Assembly (NCBI GenBank): GCA_030278955.1
Contig: JAOANR010000014.1
Span: 760,965 to 824,964 of the forward strand
Source: Hygrophila difformis
Taxonomy: Eukaryota > Streptophyta > Magnoliopsida > Lamiales > Acanthaceae
DNA: 64,000 nucleotides
Direction: 5' to 3'
Below, in pieces: positions 1 to 9,989 of the stretch (the stretch's first letter is position 1; every line of letters starts with the position of its first letter). Under the pieces are notes generated by a model. That model was not told where the DNA came from. It was given only the letters and a program-made list of their open reading frames with translations, and ran no database searches. A program made the position numbers and the translations under genes.

Positions 1-3000
1 AAGCAGTGTAGTCTACAAACTCCGCTTGCTCTGTAGAATATCCCATATAAGGAACCAACGCAGGCATGTGCACAAGCAACATTACCCCGAAAACAGCCTA
101 CGAGACCCAAATAATATGAAAATATCAAATTATTAACATATCATTACTCACCACATCTCAAAAAACTATGTCGTAATGGTAAGTACAAGTGTAACAGACC
201 TGGAAGGTAACTTCACTAATGTATAAATAAAGAACATGCCTGCAAAAAGAGAAGTACAAAAAAAATGATAATTATGTAAACTGGATATCAAGCACATGGC
301 CCAAATGATCTTTCTCATTTGTCACTTCACAAAATCAAAATAACAGGCATCAAGAAATACTCATCAAATTGCACACGAAATATATGGCTTCAGTTTGAAG
401 ATTTTTAATGGATGTATTTTATTCAAATCCAAATTCCCAACAGGTTATGAATGAAAAGCACTAAAAAAACCAAATTTTAAGATCTTTCAAATGGCTATTC
501 AAAAGCTAAACAATATAGAAAACCTGCTGTAGAATTGTGCAATTGTATTTCACTAAAAACGCCTGATAGATTAAAAAAGCAAAGATATAAATAGATAAAA
601 TACTAACAGAAACCCTAATGGGCTAATCTAACACTCCCACTCAAGGTGAAGCGTACAAGTCAAACGATCCAAGCTTGTTACAAATGAACTCTGCACGAAG
701 ACCTCGAAGAGCTCTTGCCAATATATCAGAAAGTTGATCATTTGAGAACACATATTCAGTGTTTATGCAACCAGATAACACTTTCTCCCTTGTGAAGTGA
801 ATCAATCTCAATGTATTCCATTTGTTCATGAAACAGTGAAACACTGGATTTGAAGCAATATGCAGTGCCACCTGATTATGACATAACAATTTCATCTTCT
901 CTATCTCACAAAACTTGAGTTCACTGATCAGTTGTTTCACCCAAACAAGGTCCTTAATAGCTAAATCCATATCATGCTTCAGCGGTGACAGGAGTAACCA
1001 CATCTTGTTTCTTACCCTTCAACAATAACAAATTACCCCCAACAAAAACACGGTATCCAGAGTGACCATTGTCTATATATAGTAGTCCTTGTCCACAAGA
1101 TCCTTCAATGTACCGCAAGATGCGCAGCGACATTTTCCAATGAGAATCACAGGGAGACTAGAATTGACTCACCACACTTAGTTTCCCGTTGTAGGAGTTG
1201 ATTGCCCTAGAATAGTACTTCCTCCATCCCATTAAATGTGTCCCAAAACTTTTGGGCACGGTATTTTATATGGGTTATATGGGTTATTAGTATTTAATGT
1301 AGAGGTAGATTACTGTTTTAATATAAATGAATTTGTGTGATGAGATTGTAATGAATTTGAATTTTTAATTGATTTATTTATGTATGAAGTGATGTTTATG
1401 GGTTTGAATTTATTAATAGTGGCGGGTTTGAATTTTAATACATTTATTTATTGATATGATGTATTGGGTGTAGATTTGGCGACTAATGTTTAATTATTTC
1501 CTTAAATGTAAATAGAACAAAAATTATTGGAATGGACAAAAAAGGAAAGTGTGACATAGATAAGGGGACAGATGGAGTAGTTTTTAGTATGCTTAATCCT
1601 ACAAATGAAATGTCAGGCCAAGTGAAAGCAAGATATTTAAGCTTCCCAACTAATCGTCTATATCGCCAAGGTCATGTCACCTAAAGGCTACCCCTGGTTT
1701 GGAAGCAATTTTGTGTTTGGATAAATAGGAGAAGCTTTACACTCAATGACACCTGTTTCAACCAATGGAACAACAGCATACTTTCGCTGTAACAAAATAA
1801 TACCTTTCTTTGATTGAGCTATTTTAATCCCCAAAAAATATCTCTGTGGCCCCAAATCATTCTTCTGCAAGTTTTGACTTCAATAGAGTGATACCATTCA
1901 CATCATCGCCAGTGATTCAATATCATCAACTCCAGTGATGTTATCAACATAGACAACCAGATATACATTGTCCCCCGGTGTATGCTTAATTGCTTATGCA
2001 TGTCTATAGAAGACTGTGGGATCAGACACATTATATCAACCAAATTCTTGAAAAACACCCCGAAGTCACCCAAACCAGGCCCGCATAGATTGTTTCAAGC
2101 CATACCGTGAGCGACAAAGACAGAAAACGAGACCAAACTCCCCCTGAGCAACAAACAAAGGCGGTTGCTCCATATAAACTTACTCTTGAAGCTCACCATG
2201 TTAGAATGTAAGAAGGCATTTTTTTATGTCTAACTATGCAATAACAAGCCACGCATAGTAGTCATAGAGAGAAACAGGCGAACCGAGGCCATCTTGGAAA
2301 CAAGAGAAAAAAATGTTTTTGGGGTAATTCATCCCCGGGCCTCATTTGGCCCAAGATTAATCCCTCAAGGATCGGGTGGGCATTGAAGGTTGCCTCTCTC
2401 AAAGGAGAATTCTGCATACACAAAGACTCGAACCCGAAAACCGAAATTTTTGCTTACGCTGCCAGAGCCCATAACACTTAGGCCAATTGCGTTTTGGTAC
2501 AAGAGAAAAAATGTTGATATAATCTTCGCCATACACCTGAGTAAGGCCTTTGGCTACAAGTCGTGCCTTAAGACAATCAACACGATCATCAGGACCAACT
2601 CTAACCACATAAAACCCATTGACAAGCTATAGGAGTTTTGCTTGGGATAATTAGACAAGCTCCTAACTATTATTAGCATGCTAAGCAAGTCATTTTCTCT
2701 ACCATAGCCTGACGCCATCCTGAATGACCCAGGTCGCCCACCGAGGGAAAGAAACAATCTAACAGGTAAACATAAGCGACAATAAATAGGGAACAAATGA
2801 TAATAGCTTAGTAAGTTATACGTAACACAAGGACACTGAATAAAACAAATACATTGACGAAGAACTACATGAGACCATGGATCGCAAGGGAGATGATGGT
2901 ACCGGAAATGAGTCAATAGATTGGCTCAAGAGCTTGAGGTAAAGAATTGAACGGATCCTGACGGTGCTATATATGGCATTGATAAACTTAAGAGTCACCA

Positions 3001-6000
3001 GAACAGCGAAAAGTGGACATGATGGAATATGATAATATGACGGTTCAAAGAATGGTGATGATTCAAAGAATGTGACAGCTGCACTAAGATAATAACGTGG
3101 GATAAGACTAACATCGATAATCCTTTTGAACCTGAGAATCAAGGTTGTTAAGATCGGATTCTATATGGAATCATTTTTCTCTTTGCAAGATCGGAATCGT
3201 ATGATTGAATCGGGATCCTAAGATCTTATGAAATTGCAATTATGAATAAACTCAATTATGCATACTAACAAGTAAAAACATTAATTCGTGTATTTATGAA
3301 TTTTGCAACTTAATTATTACAATACAATACAAAAACATCACAATTAAACAAAAAAAATTCCACATGCATGCATATTATGTTTTTTTGCACATCATATATA
3401 AGGAGTACAAGTTCTTAAGCTTAAAATTAAATAAAAGAAGTTACTTTGATCCCAATTCATAAATTCCTACAAAAATATTTTGCGTTTAAGAAGGTATGAT
3501 CGTAAGATCGTAGAAGCGTTTAAGGGAGTATGACGATCGTAATATTCTACGATCAGAATCGGGATCTTATCCAGATCTTACTAATTTTAAGATCCTACAA
3601 GGATCGAGATCGTTTTATAAATGTATATTCGTAAAATCGTAAGATTCTAATATCATGATCGGGATCTTAACAACTATGCTGAGAATATCTAAGCAAATCA
3701 CGCTTAATCGAGCAAGGACTGACTTAGTCCATACCATAGTTACCTGGAACGGGGAACGTCCGGTCGTTCTCCGAACCGGAACGTTTGTTCCGAATCAAGG
3801 GATGATCGCGCACCAAAACGCCGGGGAACGCGCACCAGATCGGAGGCCAACGATCCGGCGAAGGAAGAGCCGGACAGGAGAACAGAGAACAACGAGCGAA
3901 CAGCGGCGGAGAGCGAATAGGTGAAGAGCGAAGAGGGGAACAACGAAGAGTGGGGAACTATGAAGAGGACCGGCGGCGGGCGGTGGAGATGGATCGCAGG
4001 GGCGGGGAAGATTGGTTCTGAGCTCACCATTTTCGAAGAAAATAGGTAAGGAACGACGAGAGCGGGAGAAGCTTTCCCTAAGATGAATTTTTGAGAAGCA
4101 AAACAATAAATGCAAGCTTTTCCCAACAGCTGTATTTTTTATTTTTTATTGGATAAGCTGCAAAATGTATTTGGAAGTATCCCCCAATAACGGCAAAGTG
4201 AAGATAATAGGTTGAGATATCCTAGGAAAGGCTACTTAATTTTGGTTAGATATTCTAGAATGAAAAAGAATTAAGGGCAGTGTATTTTGAAATATTTTTT
4301 TATAAATATTTAATTACTGAATACTATTTTTTGAAAAGATTGTTTTAATGTTTTATTTTTGCTTTATGCATTTGTTGCTTAATTTCTTTGTGCACGTGTG
4401 ATGTTTGGAACCTTTGATGTTGCATTTGAATTTATAATTTTGATGTTTTAAAATTTTTTCTTTTGTTTTTTTTTTCAAAAATTTTTAGTTAAAACTTTGT
4501 ATTAATTAAATATATATTAATATTGAAAAAATTCATATAGCAAACCGTTCCCGATTCACCTATACTAACGTTCCGCGTTCCCGTTCCCGTTCCCCGTTTC
4601 GAATCGAATCCCGTTCCATGTAACTATGGTCCATACCAGGAGAGTGATCATGTACTAAACAAGTACCCAAAAAAAATTAATAAGGGTGCGTGCAGTCTCA
4701 ATCAAATTTTGATTTCATGTTCAGCCACCCCATTTTGTTGAACGGCGGAAGAATATTAATGAGGATCGAAACCCCTGAAAAGAGTGAAAAATATTCTGGA
4801 CCATTATCACTACAGTGTATTTAATAGGGGAATTAAATTGGGCACGACTTTCTGAACAATTTTTGTAATATGGATAATAACTCGGGAAATTTTTCCATCA
4901 TACTACAACGAGAGAAATCACCAATAAAAATAATAACATACTGAAATCCAAAAGTGGAAGAAGTGCAACAAGGACCTCAAATATCCAAACGAACTAAAGA
5001 AAAAGGCTCAAAACCCCAATTATTGACGCGCTTGGGAAAGGAAGTATGAGACTGATGCACACCGGATTGACATAATAAAGAAAGATATAGGATGAAAAAC
5101 AAGGGATAAGACGGGCAATTCTGATAAACTAGGATTACCGAGCCTTTGATCAAGTNNNNNNNNNNNNNNNNNNNNNNNNNNNNNNNNNNNNNNNNNNNNN
5201 NNNNNNNNNNNNNNNNNNNNNNNNNNNNNNNNNNNNNNNNNNNNNNNNNNNNNNNNNNNNNNNNNNNNNNNNNNNNNNNNNNNNNNNNNNNNNNNNNNNN
5301 NNNNNNNNNNNNNNNNNNNNNNNNNNNNNNNNNNNNNNNNNNNNNNNNNNNNNNNNNNNNNNNNNNNNNNNNNNNNNNNNNNNNNNNNNNNNNNNNNNNN
5401 NNNNNNNNNNNNNNNNNNNNNNNNNNNNNNNNNNNNNNNNNNNNNNNNNNNNNNNNNNNNNNNNNNNNNNNNNNNNNNNNNNNNNNNNNNNNNNNNNNNN
5501 NNNNNNNNNNNNNNNNNNNNNNNNNNNNNNNNNNNNNNNNNNNNNNNNNNNNNNNNNNNNNNNNNNNNNNNNNNNNNNNNNNNNNNNNNNNNNNNNNNNN
5601 NNNNNNNNNNNNNNNNNNNNNNNNNNNNNNNNNNNNNNNNNNNNNNNNNNNNNNNAATGATGGAGACTCGGGAGAAACGACTGCAATAGTAATTGGAATT
5701 GAAGGGTTAAGGTAGTATAAGTAGGGGTGGGCACGGTTCGGATACTCGAATTTTTTCAGGTATTTGCTAACCGAACCGAACCGAGCAAATATTTGAAATT
5801 GCTAACCGAAACTGAACCGAAAAATTCGGTTAACCGAATTTTCGGTTAACCGAGAAAATTCCAACTATTTGCGAGTTACTCGAACCGAACTGAACCGCTA
5901 ACATTTTTTAGGCTGGATCCAAAATTTTTTTAAGCAAAATAGAGAAGCCCAAAATACAACATCAAGGCCCAACCCAACCCTTGACCAAGCCCAACCCTTG

Positions 6001-8629
6001 ACAAACCCTAACCCTAAAAATTAGGGTTGCTGCCGTCGCCCTCGCCGGATTTCAGCGCCGCCATCGCCGGCGGCCGGCCACCTCCGACGACACGCGGCCA
6101 TCTCGCCATTCCCTTTCTTTTCCGGCCACCACCTCCGGCCTCTTTCCGGCCAACGAACCACCACCCGCGGCCTCCGTTCGCCACTCCCACCCCCATCTCC
6201 GCCTTTCCTCCACCGCCCCTGTCGCGGCCTCCACCATCACTCCACCACCGCCTCCCTCCCCCCTTTTCGGACCTAAAATCGTCCCCATTCTAAACATCCT
6301 TACCTATTTTAGTCACCACGTCAGCCACCAGGACAGCCCCCTCCCTAAATCGATGCCGTTGCCGGACCACCACCACTTCGCCGCTCACGCCATCATCCTC
6401 TCCCTGCCACCACTGTCGTCCTCCCCCTTCCTCATCAGCACCCATTTATTTTCTCAAACACCAAAAGATATTCAAAAAAAAATTAAATAATAATAAGAAA
6501 AATAAATAAATGAGAAGAGAATAGAAGAGGGAATACAAAATCAGAGGTGTGTTACTTGAATATTCTTGTGTCCAAGGGAATACAAAATCAGAGGGGATTG
6601 GACATGGAGGGATTGAGAACAAAGAAAGGAAAAAAGGGATAGGGGAAACAGACGAGAGAGAGAGAGAAGGGAAAGGGGAAACAGAGGGGAACAGACGAGA
6701 GAGAGAAGGGAAAGGGGAAATAAAGGGGAAATATAAATATATATTTAATTAATAAAATTTAATAATAATAATATAATATACGGTTCGGTTCGGTTAACCG
6801 GGGGTAAAATTTTATAAAAACCGAAACCGAACCGAACCGAACAAATACCTGTGTTGAGGTATTTGTAACCGAACCGAACACCCCGGTTAACCGAAAATTC
6901 GGTTCGGTTTCGATTCGGATCAGCGGTTCAGCGGTTCGGTTCGGTTTTTTTGCCCACCCCTAAGTATAAGGCATGAGAATCACATCCCCCGATACCAATC
7001 GTCTACAACTTGGGCAATGGAGAAGCAGTGCCTACAACTCGAGGATATACACTATTGGGAAGTGTGACATATAATACCGAAGTAGATTGACGATGAGTAG
7101 AGAATAAAAAGAAGAGTTACCAACACACATGGTCAGCTACACATGAGTCTAGGACCCCACTGACAAATAGAGAACTGAAAAATATCAATGATACTAGGAA
7201 GTCAATGCAACAACCAATGTTTAGTTCAGTATTGGAAGTTACCATCCTCCGTTTTTTAAAGATAGCTACTGACCAACCCAGCACGCAGTCCAATGCACAA
7301 TTTAAACAATTAATAACTCAAATTCGGTAGAAGTAAAAATTCTAAAACTTCGGTATTTAAAAACTACAAGATGAGACGAATCTAACAAGATCTCACTTGG
7401 CTATATTTTAACTTGTATATCTATGATAAAACTTCAAATCAAAGTGTTTAGGTGAATAGTGTCAATTTTACCAATGTAGCTATCTTTTCTAAACGGAGGG
7501 AGTAATAATGAATAAAAATTATTTTAGTTCATGTAAAGAAGATAAAGAAAACATAAGTCACATACCACAAACATAGAAATTAGAATACAAGAGAGCCACT
7601 ACAAAATTTGGTGTGCAGGCAAATACATACAACCACCATTAATATTCCATGCCTCCAGTTCATGAGCATCGTAAAGAATACTGACCAGTCATAATGATCT
7701 CTAGCAGGGAGAGCAAGATTCAGCATCACAGCCTGACCTATCAGTGAATAGATAACCCCAAATCTAACGGTCCACCGGGATTCATAAATATAAACCTTTG
7801 TCTCAACTCCAATCATTACCAGCATTGAGCACCATGCCACAGTCTCAATGATGAGAGAAAGCATCTAAGGTATAAATATGAGAAATAATTAAAAGGAAGC
7901 AGCATGAACTCAAGTTAACTGCATTCGATGTGGGAATTTAAAAAGAAAAGGAAAAAAGAGGAAAGAATAGAGATTCCATGATGGTGTGCTATATACTCAT
8001 GTATTAGACCAGAATTATGATGGCTTGAAGTCAGTGATAACTTAAAGCATACTCAAGTAAGCAATTTTTCTATCACCTTTTATTCACTCATCCATCCAAA
8101 AAACAAACATAAGAAAGCTGTAATTATTTAACAAACACCAAATCTGGTTACTGGAAATCTATGTCTTGATCACAAACTCACTTCATTAATCATTACATGT
8201 TTTCTGTATCGTTTAGAATACAAAAATTAGAGAAGCAGGCGAAAAGCAATTTGTGAACTCACTTCAAATGCTACATAATAGGATGAAGATGCCTACCTCG
8301 TATGGAGCAAGACCAGGCTGTTCATCCACATCAAATGCCGATATTCCCATAAACAATCTGAACAAGTGCTCCACAGTGCAGAAAAGAGCCAATAATCCTA
8401 ACACATAATTGTACAGATTTGACCTCAAATGGAATCTCTGAACTGAAAAATCTTTCAGTAATCTCCATATGCGGTTTATGCACAGGCCAAAAAGAACCAG
8501 TTGTGAGAGACATATCACCAAAGTGTCAAAAGCACACAACGTATAGGCCCCAAATGCAGAATCTGCGACTTTTGACAAAACCCCATGGTAAACTGGTTTG
8601 CAGTACCACTCAAGCGGCTCGAAAGGCAT
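1..8629 (-). CDS. ABCC1/ABCC2-type (MRP) ABC transporter, 5' exons only
   Basis: Partial gene running off the left edge. Exon 1 (8629-8297) starts at the ATG of MPFEPLEWYCKP and exon 2 is 7864-7637; both are whole codon numbers with GT/AG borders. Exon 3 starts at 97 (AVFGVMLLVHMP, then YMGYSTEQAEFVD). Joined, the roughly 220 residues match the N-terminal TMD0 region of plant ABCC1/ABCC2 proteins: the WYCKP start, the FGAYT, QRFHLRS, GLAPYE and AWCSMLVMIGVETKVYI blocks, and several hydrophobic segments. Family members are tonoplast pumps for glutathione and other conjugates; the nucleotide-binding domains lie outside the window. Intron 2 is about 7.5 kb and holds nested transposons. The last 15 or so residues of exon 2 are poorly conserved, so that donor site is the least certain part. 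The family is secure; whether the gene still works cannot be judged here. Confidence 0.85.
528..633 (-). repeat. Probable 3' LTR of the copia element, with polypurine tract
   Basis: On the minus strand the RNase H stop (643-641) is followed by a purine tract GTGGGAG (640-634) and then TGTTAGATTAGCCC, a standard LTR start with TG. The best CA end is TTCTACA at 528, giving a short LTR of about 106 bp. It contains AAACCCTAATGGGCT on the opposite strand, which combines a telo-box-like and a site II-like motif. The 5' border is firm; the 3' border is an inference because no second LTR is available for comparison. Confidence 0.55.
1218..1577. mobile_element. Stowaway-like MITE inside the copia element
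   Basis: A 360-bp element with ends acttcctccatccc and ggacagatggagt (inverted repeats) and TA duplicated on both sides (1216-1217, 1578-1579). The ends fit the Stowaway (Tc1/mariner) consensus CTCCCTCCGT. The internal motif tttgggcacggtattttat is shared with the element at 16346-16684, so the two are one subfamily. No coding capacity. Confidence 0.8.
2318..2498 (-). mobile_element. tRNA-derived SINE (family 1) inside the copia element
   Basis: Minus-strand element flanked by an almost perfect 17-18 bp duplication starting acaagagaaaaaa at 2300-2317 and 2499-2515. On the minus strand it has an A-box-like TGGCCTAAGTG and a B box GGGTTCGAGTC, then CAGAATTCTCCTTTGAGAG and TGAGGGATTAATCTTGGG. 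The same body occurs at 15689-15872, about 16880-17048 and 18315-18492. SINEs are copied by LINE machinery. Confidence 0.8.
3140..3678. mobile_element. hAT-type MITE with 8-bp target duplication ctgagaat
   Basis: A 539-bp non-coding element. Its ends are caaggttgttaagatc and, inverted, catagttgttaagatc. The 8-bp duplication ctgagaat is exact at 3132-3139 and 3679-3686, as expected for hAT transposases. The interior is AT-rich and full of GATC/AAGATC motifs such as agatcggatt and cgggatcttat near both ends. The terminal catagtt is shared with the neighbour at 3735-4628. It is inserted in copia sequence. Confidence 0.85.
3735..4628. mobile_element. hAT-type non-autonomous element with GC-rich insert, 8-bp duplication gtccatac
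   Basis: An 894-bp element with inverted ends catagttacctggaacggg and, inverted from the right, catagttacatggaacggg. The 8-bp duplication gtccatac is exact at 3727-3734 and 4629-4636. The ends carry repeated gttccc/ggaacg motifs. The left half (about 3780-4060) is strikingly GC-rich against an AT-rich right half and stays open in more than one frame, which suggests a captured host fragment rather than a transposase. I recognise no domain in it. Confidence 0.85.
5156..5655. other. Assembly gap (500 N)
   Basis: Exactly 500 N, probably a placeholder of nominal size. It falls within the copia element between the integrase and protease fragments, so repeat collapse is the likely cause. Open frames running across it have no meaning. 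Confidence 0.99.
5722..6962. mobile_element. hAT-type element with gene-like cargo, 8-bp duplication agtataag
   Basis: A 1241-bp element with a perfect 12-bp terminal inverted repeat taggggtgggca (5722-5733 and 6951-6962) and an exact 8-bp duplication agtataag (5714-5721, 6963-6970), both diagnostic of hAT. Sub-terminal regions (about 5734-5900 and 6780-6950) are dense in CGGTTCGGTT/ccgaaccgaa, like transposase-binding repeats. The middle (about 6000-6440) differs completely: a telo-box-like aaccctaaccctaa, then GC-rich, proline-coding sequence open on the plus strand from 6027 to 6293. This looks like a captured 5' UTR and first exon (Pack-type). It has no transposase and must have been moved in trans. 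Confidence 0.9.
7241..7502. mobile_element. Stowaway-like MITE (family AACTC) in ABCC intron 2
   Basis: Ends are atcctccgttttttaaagatagctac and the inverted gtagctatcttttctaaacggagggagta. The interior carries the family block ttaataactcaaattcggta, then ctacaagatgagacgaatct and aacaagatctcacttg. The same block recurs at 25506, 32969, 33676, 34325, 38712, 54484 and elsewhere in the window. Confidence 0.75.
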
Positions 8630-9884
8630 TCCCAAGTTCAAACCACACAAATTCCTTATTATTGTCTATCTATTAACACACGCACACACACACATGTATA
8701 TCTGTGCCTATTCTCCAACAATCTCCACTGAGATTGCAATTTCCAATGAGCCAATAATCATCCTGCAAAAGTTCCACGACATGTTGCCCACGTAAATAAT
8801 CTCACGTTCAATTAAGGGCACAATATATGAAGGAAAAACTGTAACTTGTCATGCGAAGAATTGTTGAGCACGGAATGCAAAAAATGTAAGTTACAGATAT
8901 AAGATGGATATATATGCTAACTAAGCCCAAGCTGTAGATGAAAAAAAAAGGGGGGGGGAGGAACCTTAACCTAGTAAATTTTACGTGCCATTACAAGTAC
9001 CAGGAACAGCACCTTTGCTGAGGTTCTGGAATCATTGAACAATAATCTCAGAGAATTAAAATACTAGTACATTTGAAGAACTTGTGATATCAAGCAGGGG
9101 ACAACAATTCTTAACACTGATCAACTCAAAATAACAGATAAAAGTCAGGCATGAACGGAAATAACTTTGCTTGAATCAGAAGCAAACGAAGACTACTAAG
9201 AGTCATCATCATCAGACAAAAAATAAAATAAAAAACCCAACCCGGGGAAGAGGAATAACAACAAAAACCAAGGAAGGGGTGGGCGCCGCTGACGCGTGCT
9301 TTGTTAGTTTAGCAATTACTCCTATATGGCCACATCATGAATGAATTCAATTCCCTCGGCAAAAATTAAAAGGGAAAGGGAAAAAGAAAGAGAAAGAGAA
9401 ATAGAATTGGAACCATTTGCACCGTGGCCAAGGAAAGAAGGAAGCTTAGTTGACTCTGAAATGAGGGCTCTGGTCTGGTGGCGCAGAAAACAATACTAGT
9501 AGGAGTGTGTATATCAATCGATAATCGGTAACCGATATTCAAAAGGTAAATAAAAGATCCACCCAGTTTTGTTTGTGATCCGTCCCAGAATATTTGAACT
9601 CATCAGTAGGAATAGGGGGTGAAGTTGAGTGAGGGAAGGGGAAAAAGTTGAAGGTGGAAACTTGGAAAGGAAGGAGTGGCGGAGACGACTGACAACATGA
9701 AATACTACTGTGTGTTTTTATGCGTATGGGACTTGGGAGAGATGGGTAACTATCGCAAAGAAATAGAAATAGGGAACTTCGGACGGAATTGGGGGCGGTA
9801 ACAATACCCTATAACACTGCACTGTGCACAGTACACCACTCAAAGTGGCAAAGGACCTGTTTTCTACTATGATCATTCAAATTC
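8630..9884. other. Upstream region of the ABCC gene
   Basis: No coding signal. It should hold the 5' UTR and promoter of the minus-strand ABCC gene. Visible pieces are a short CA repeat (8680-8695), a homopolymer A8-G9 (8941-8958) and a purine-rich stretch at 9369-9402. I could not place a TATA box or transcription start with confidence. Confidence 0.4.
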
Positions 9885-9989
9885 CTACATAATTTTTTTC
9901 TTTTTTGGGAAGAGCCGAAGTCAGGAAATAACAAAACAAAGAGAAAAGCAAAAAAAAGAACGACAAGGAATGAAAATAATCTAGATCAA

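Larger units (their letters stand above)
528..7235 (-). mobile_element. Decayed Ty1/copia retrotransposon in ABCC intron 2, interrupted by later insertions
   Basis: Read on the minus strand from high to low coordinates, fragments follow copia pol order. A protease-like stretch (LDSCVADHV, cf. DSGATDHM) lies near 7100-7160. An integrase core is in about 5150-4640, with an SDNGPEYF-like block and a NKMGWLN block. RT pieces are at about 2610-2400 (LKARLVAKGLTQVYGEDY) and 1990-1690 (YLVVYVDN, then LGPQRYFLGIKIA). RNase H is at 1003-641, ending KLGSFDLYAS. Stops and frameshifts break every frame, and the RT YVDD box reads YVDN. Gag and a 5' LTR were not found, so the 5' end is truncated or lies in the N gap. 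The copy is interrupted by a Stowaway MITE, a SINE and three hAT-type elements, so it is older than all of them. Confidence 0.85.

Noticed and set aside
5146..5734. Open frames on both strands across the N gap
   Set aside because: The frames consist almost only of unknown residues from the 500 N and have no evidential value.
6003..6026. Interstitial telomere sequence
   Set aside because: Only two aaccct units followed by an inverted copy; a telo-box-like promoter word is a better explanation.
6549..6752. Plus-strand 67-codon Glu/Arg-rich frame
   Set aside because: A purine-rich repeat (gagagagaagggaaagggga) inside the hAT element; composition alone explains it.
7637..8629. ABCC exons 1-2 as a truncated pseudogene
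   Set aside because: Initially suspected because the downstream sequence is transposon-rich, but an in-phase exon 3 (AVFGVMLLVHMP) is present at 1-97.
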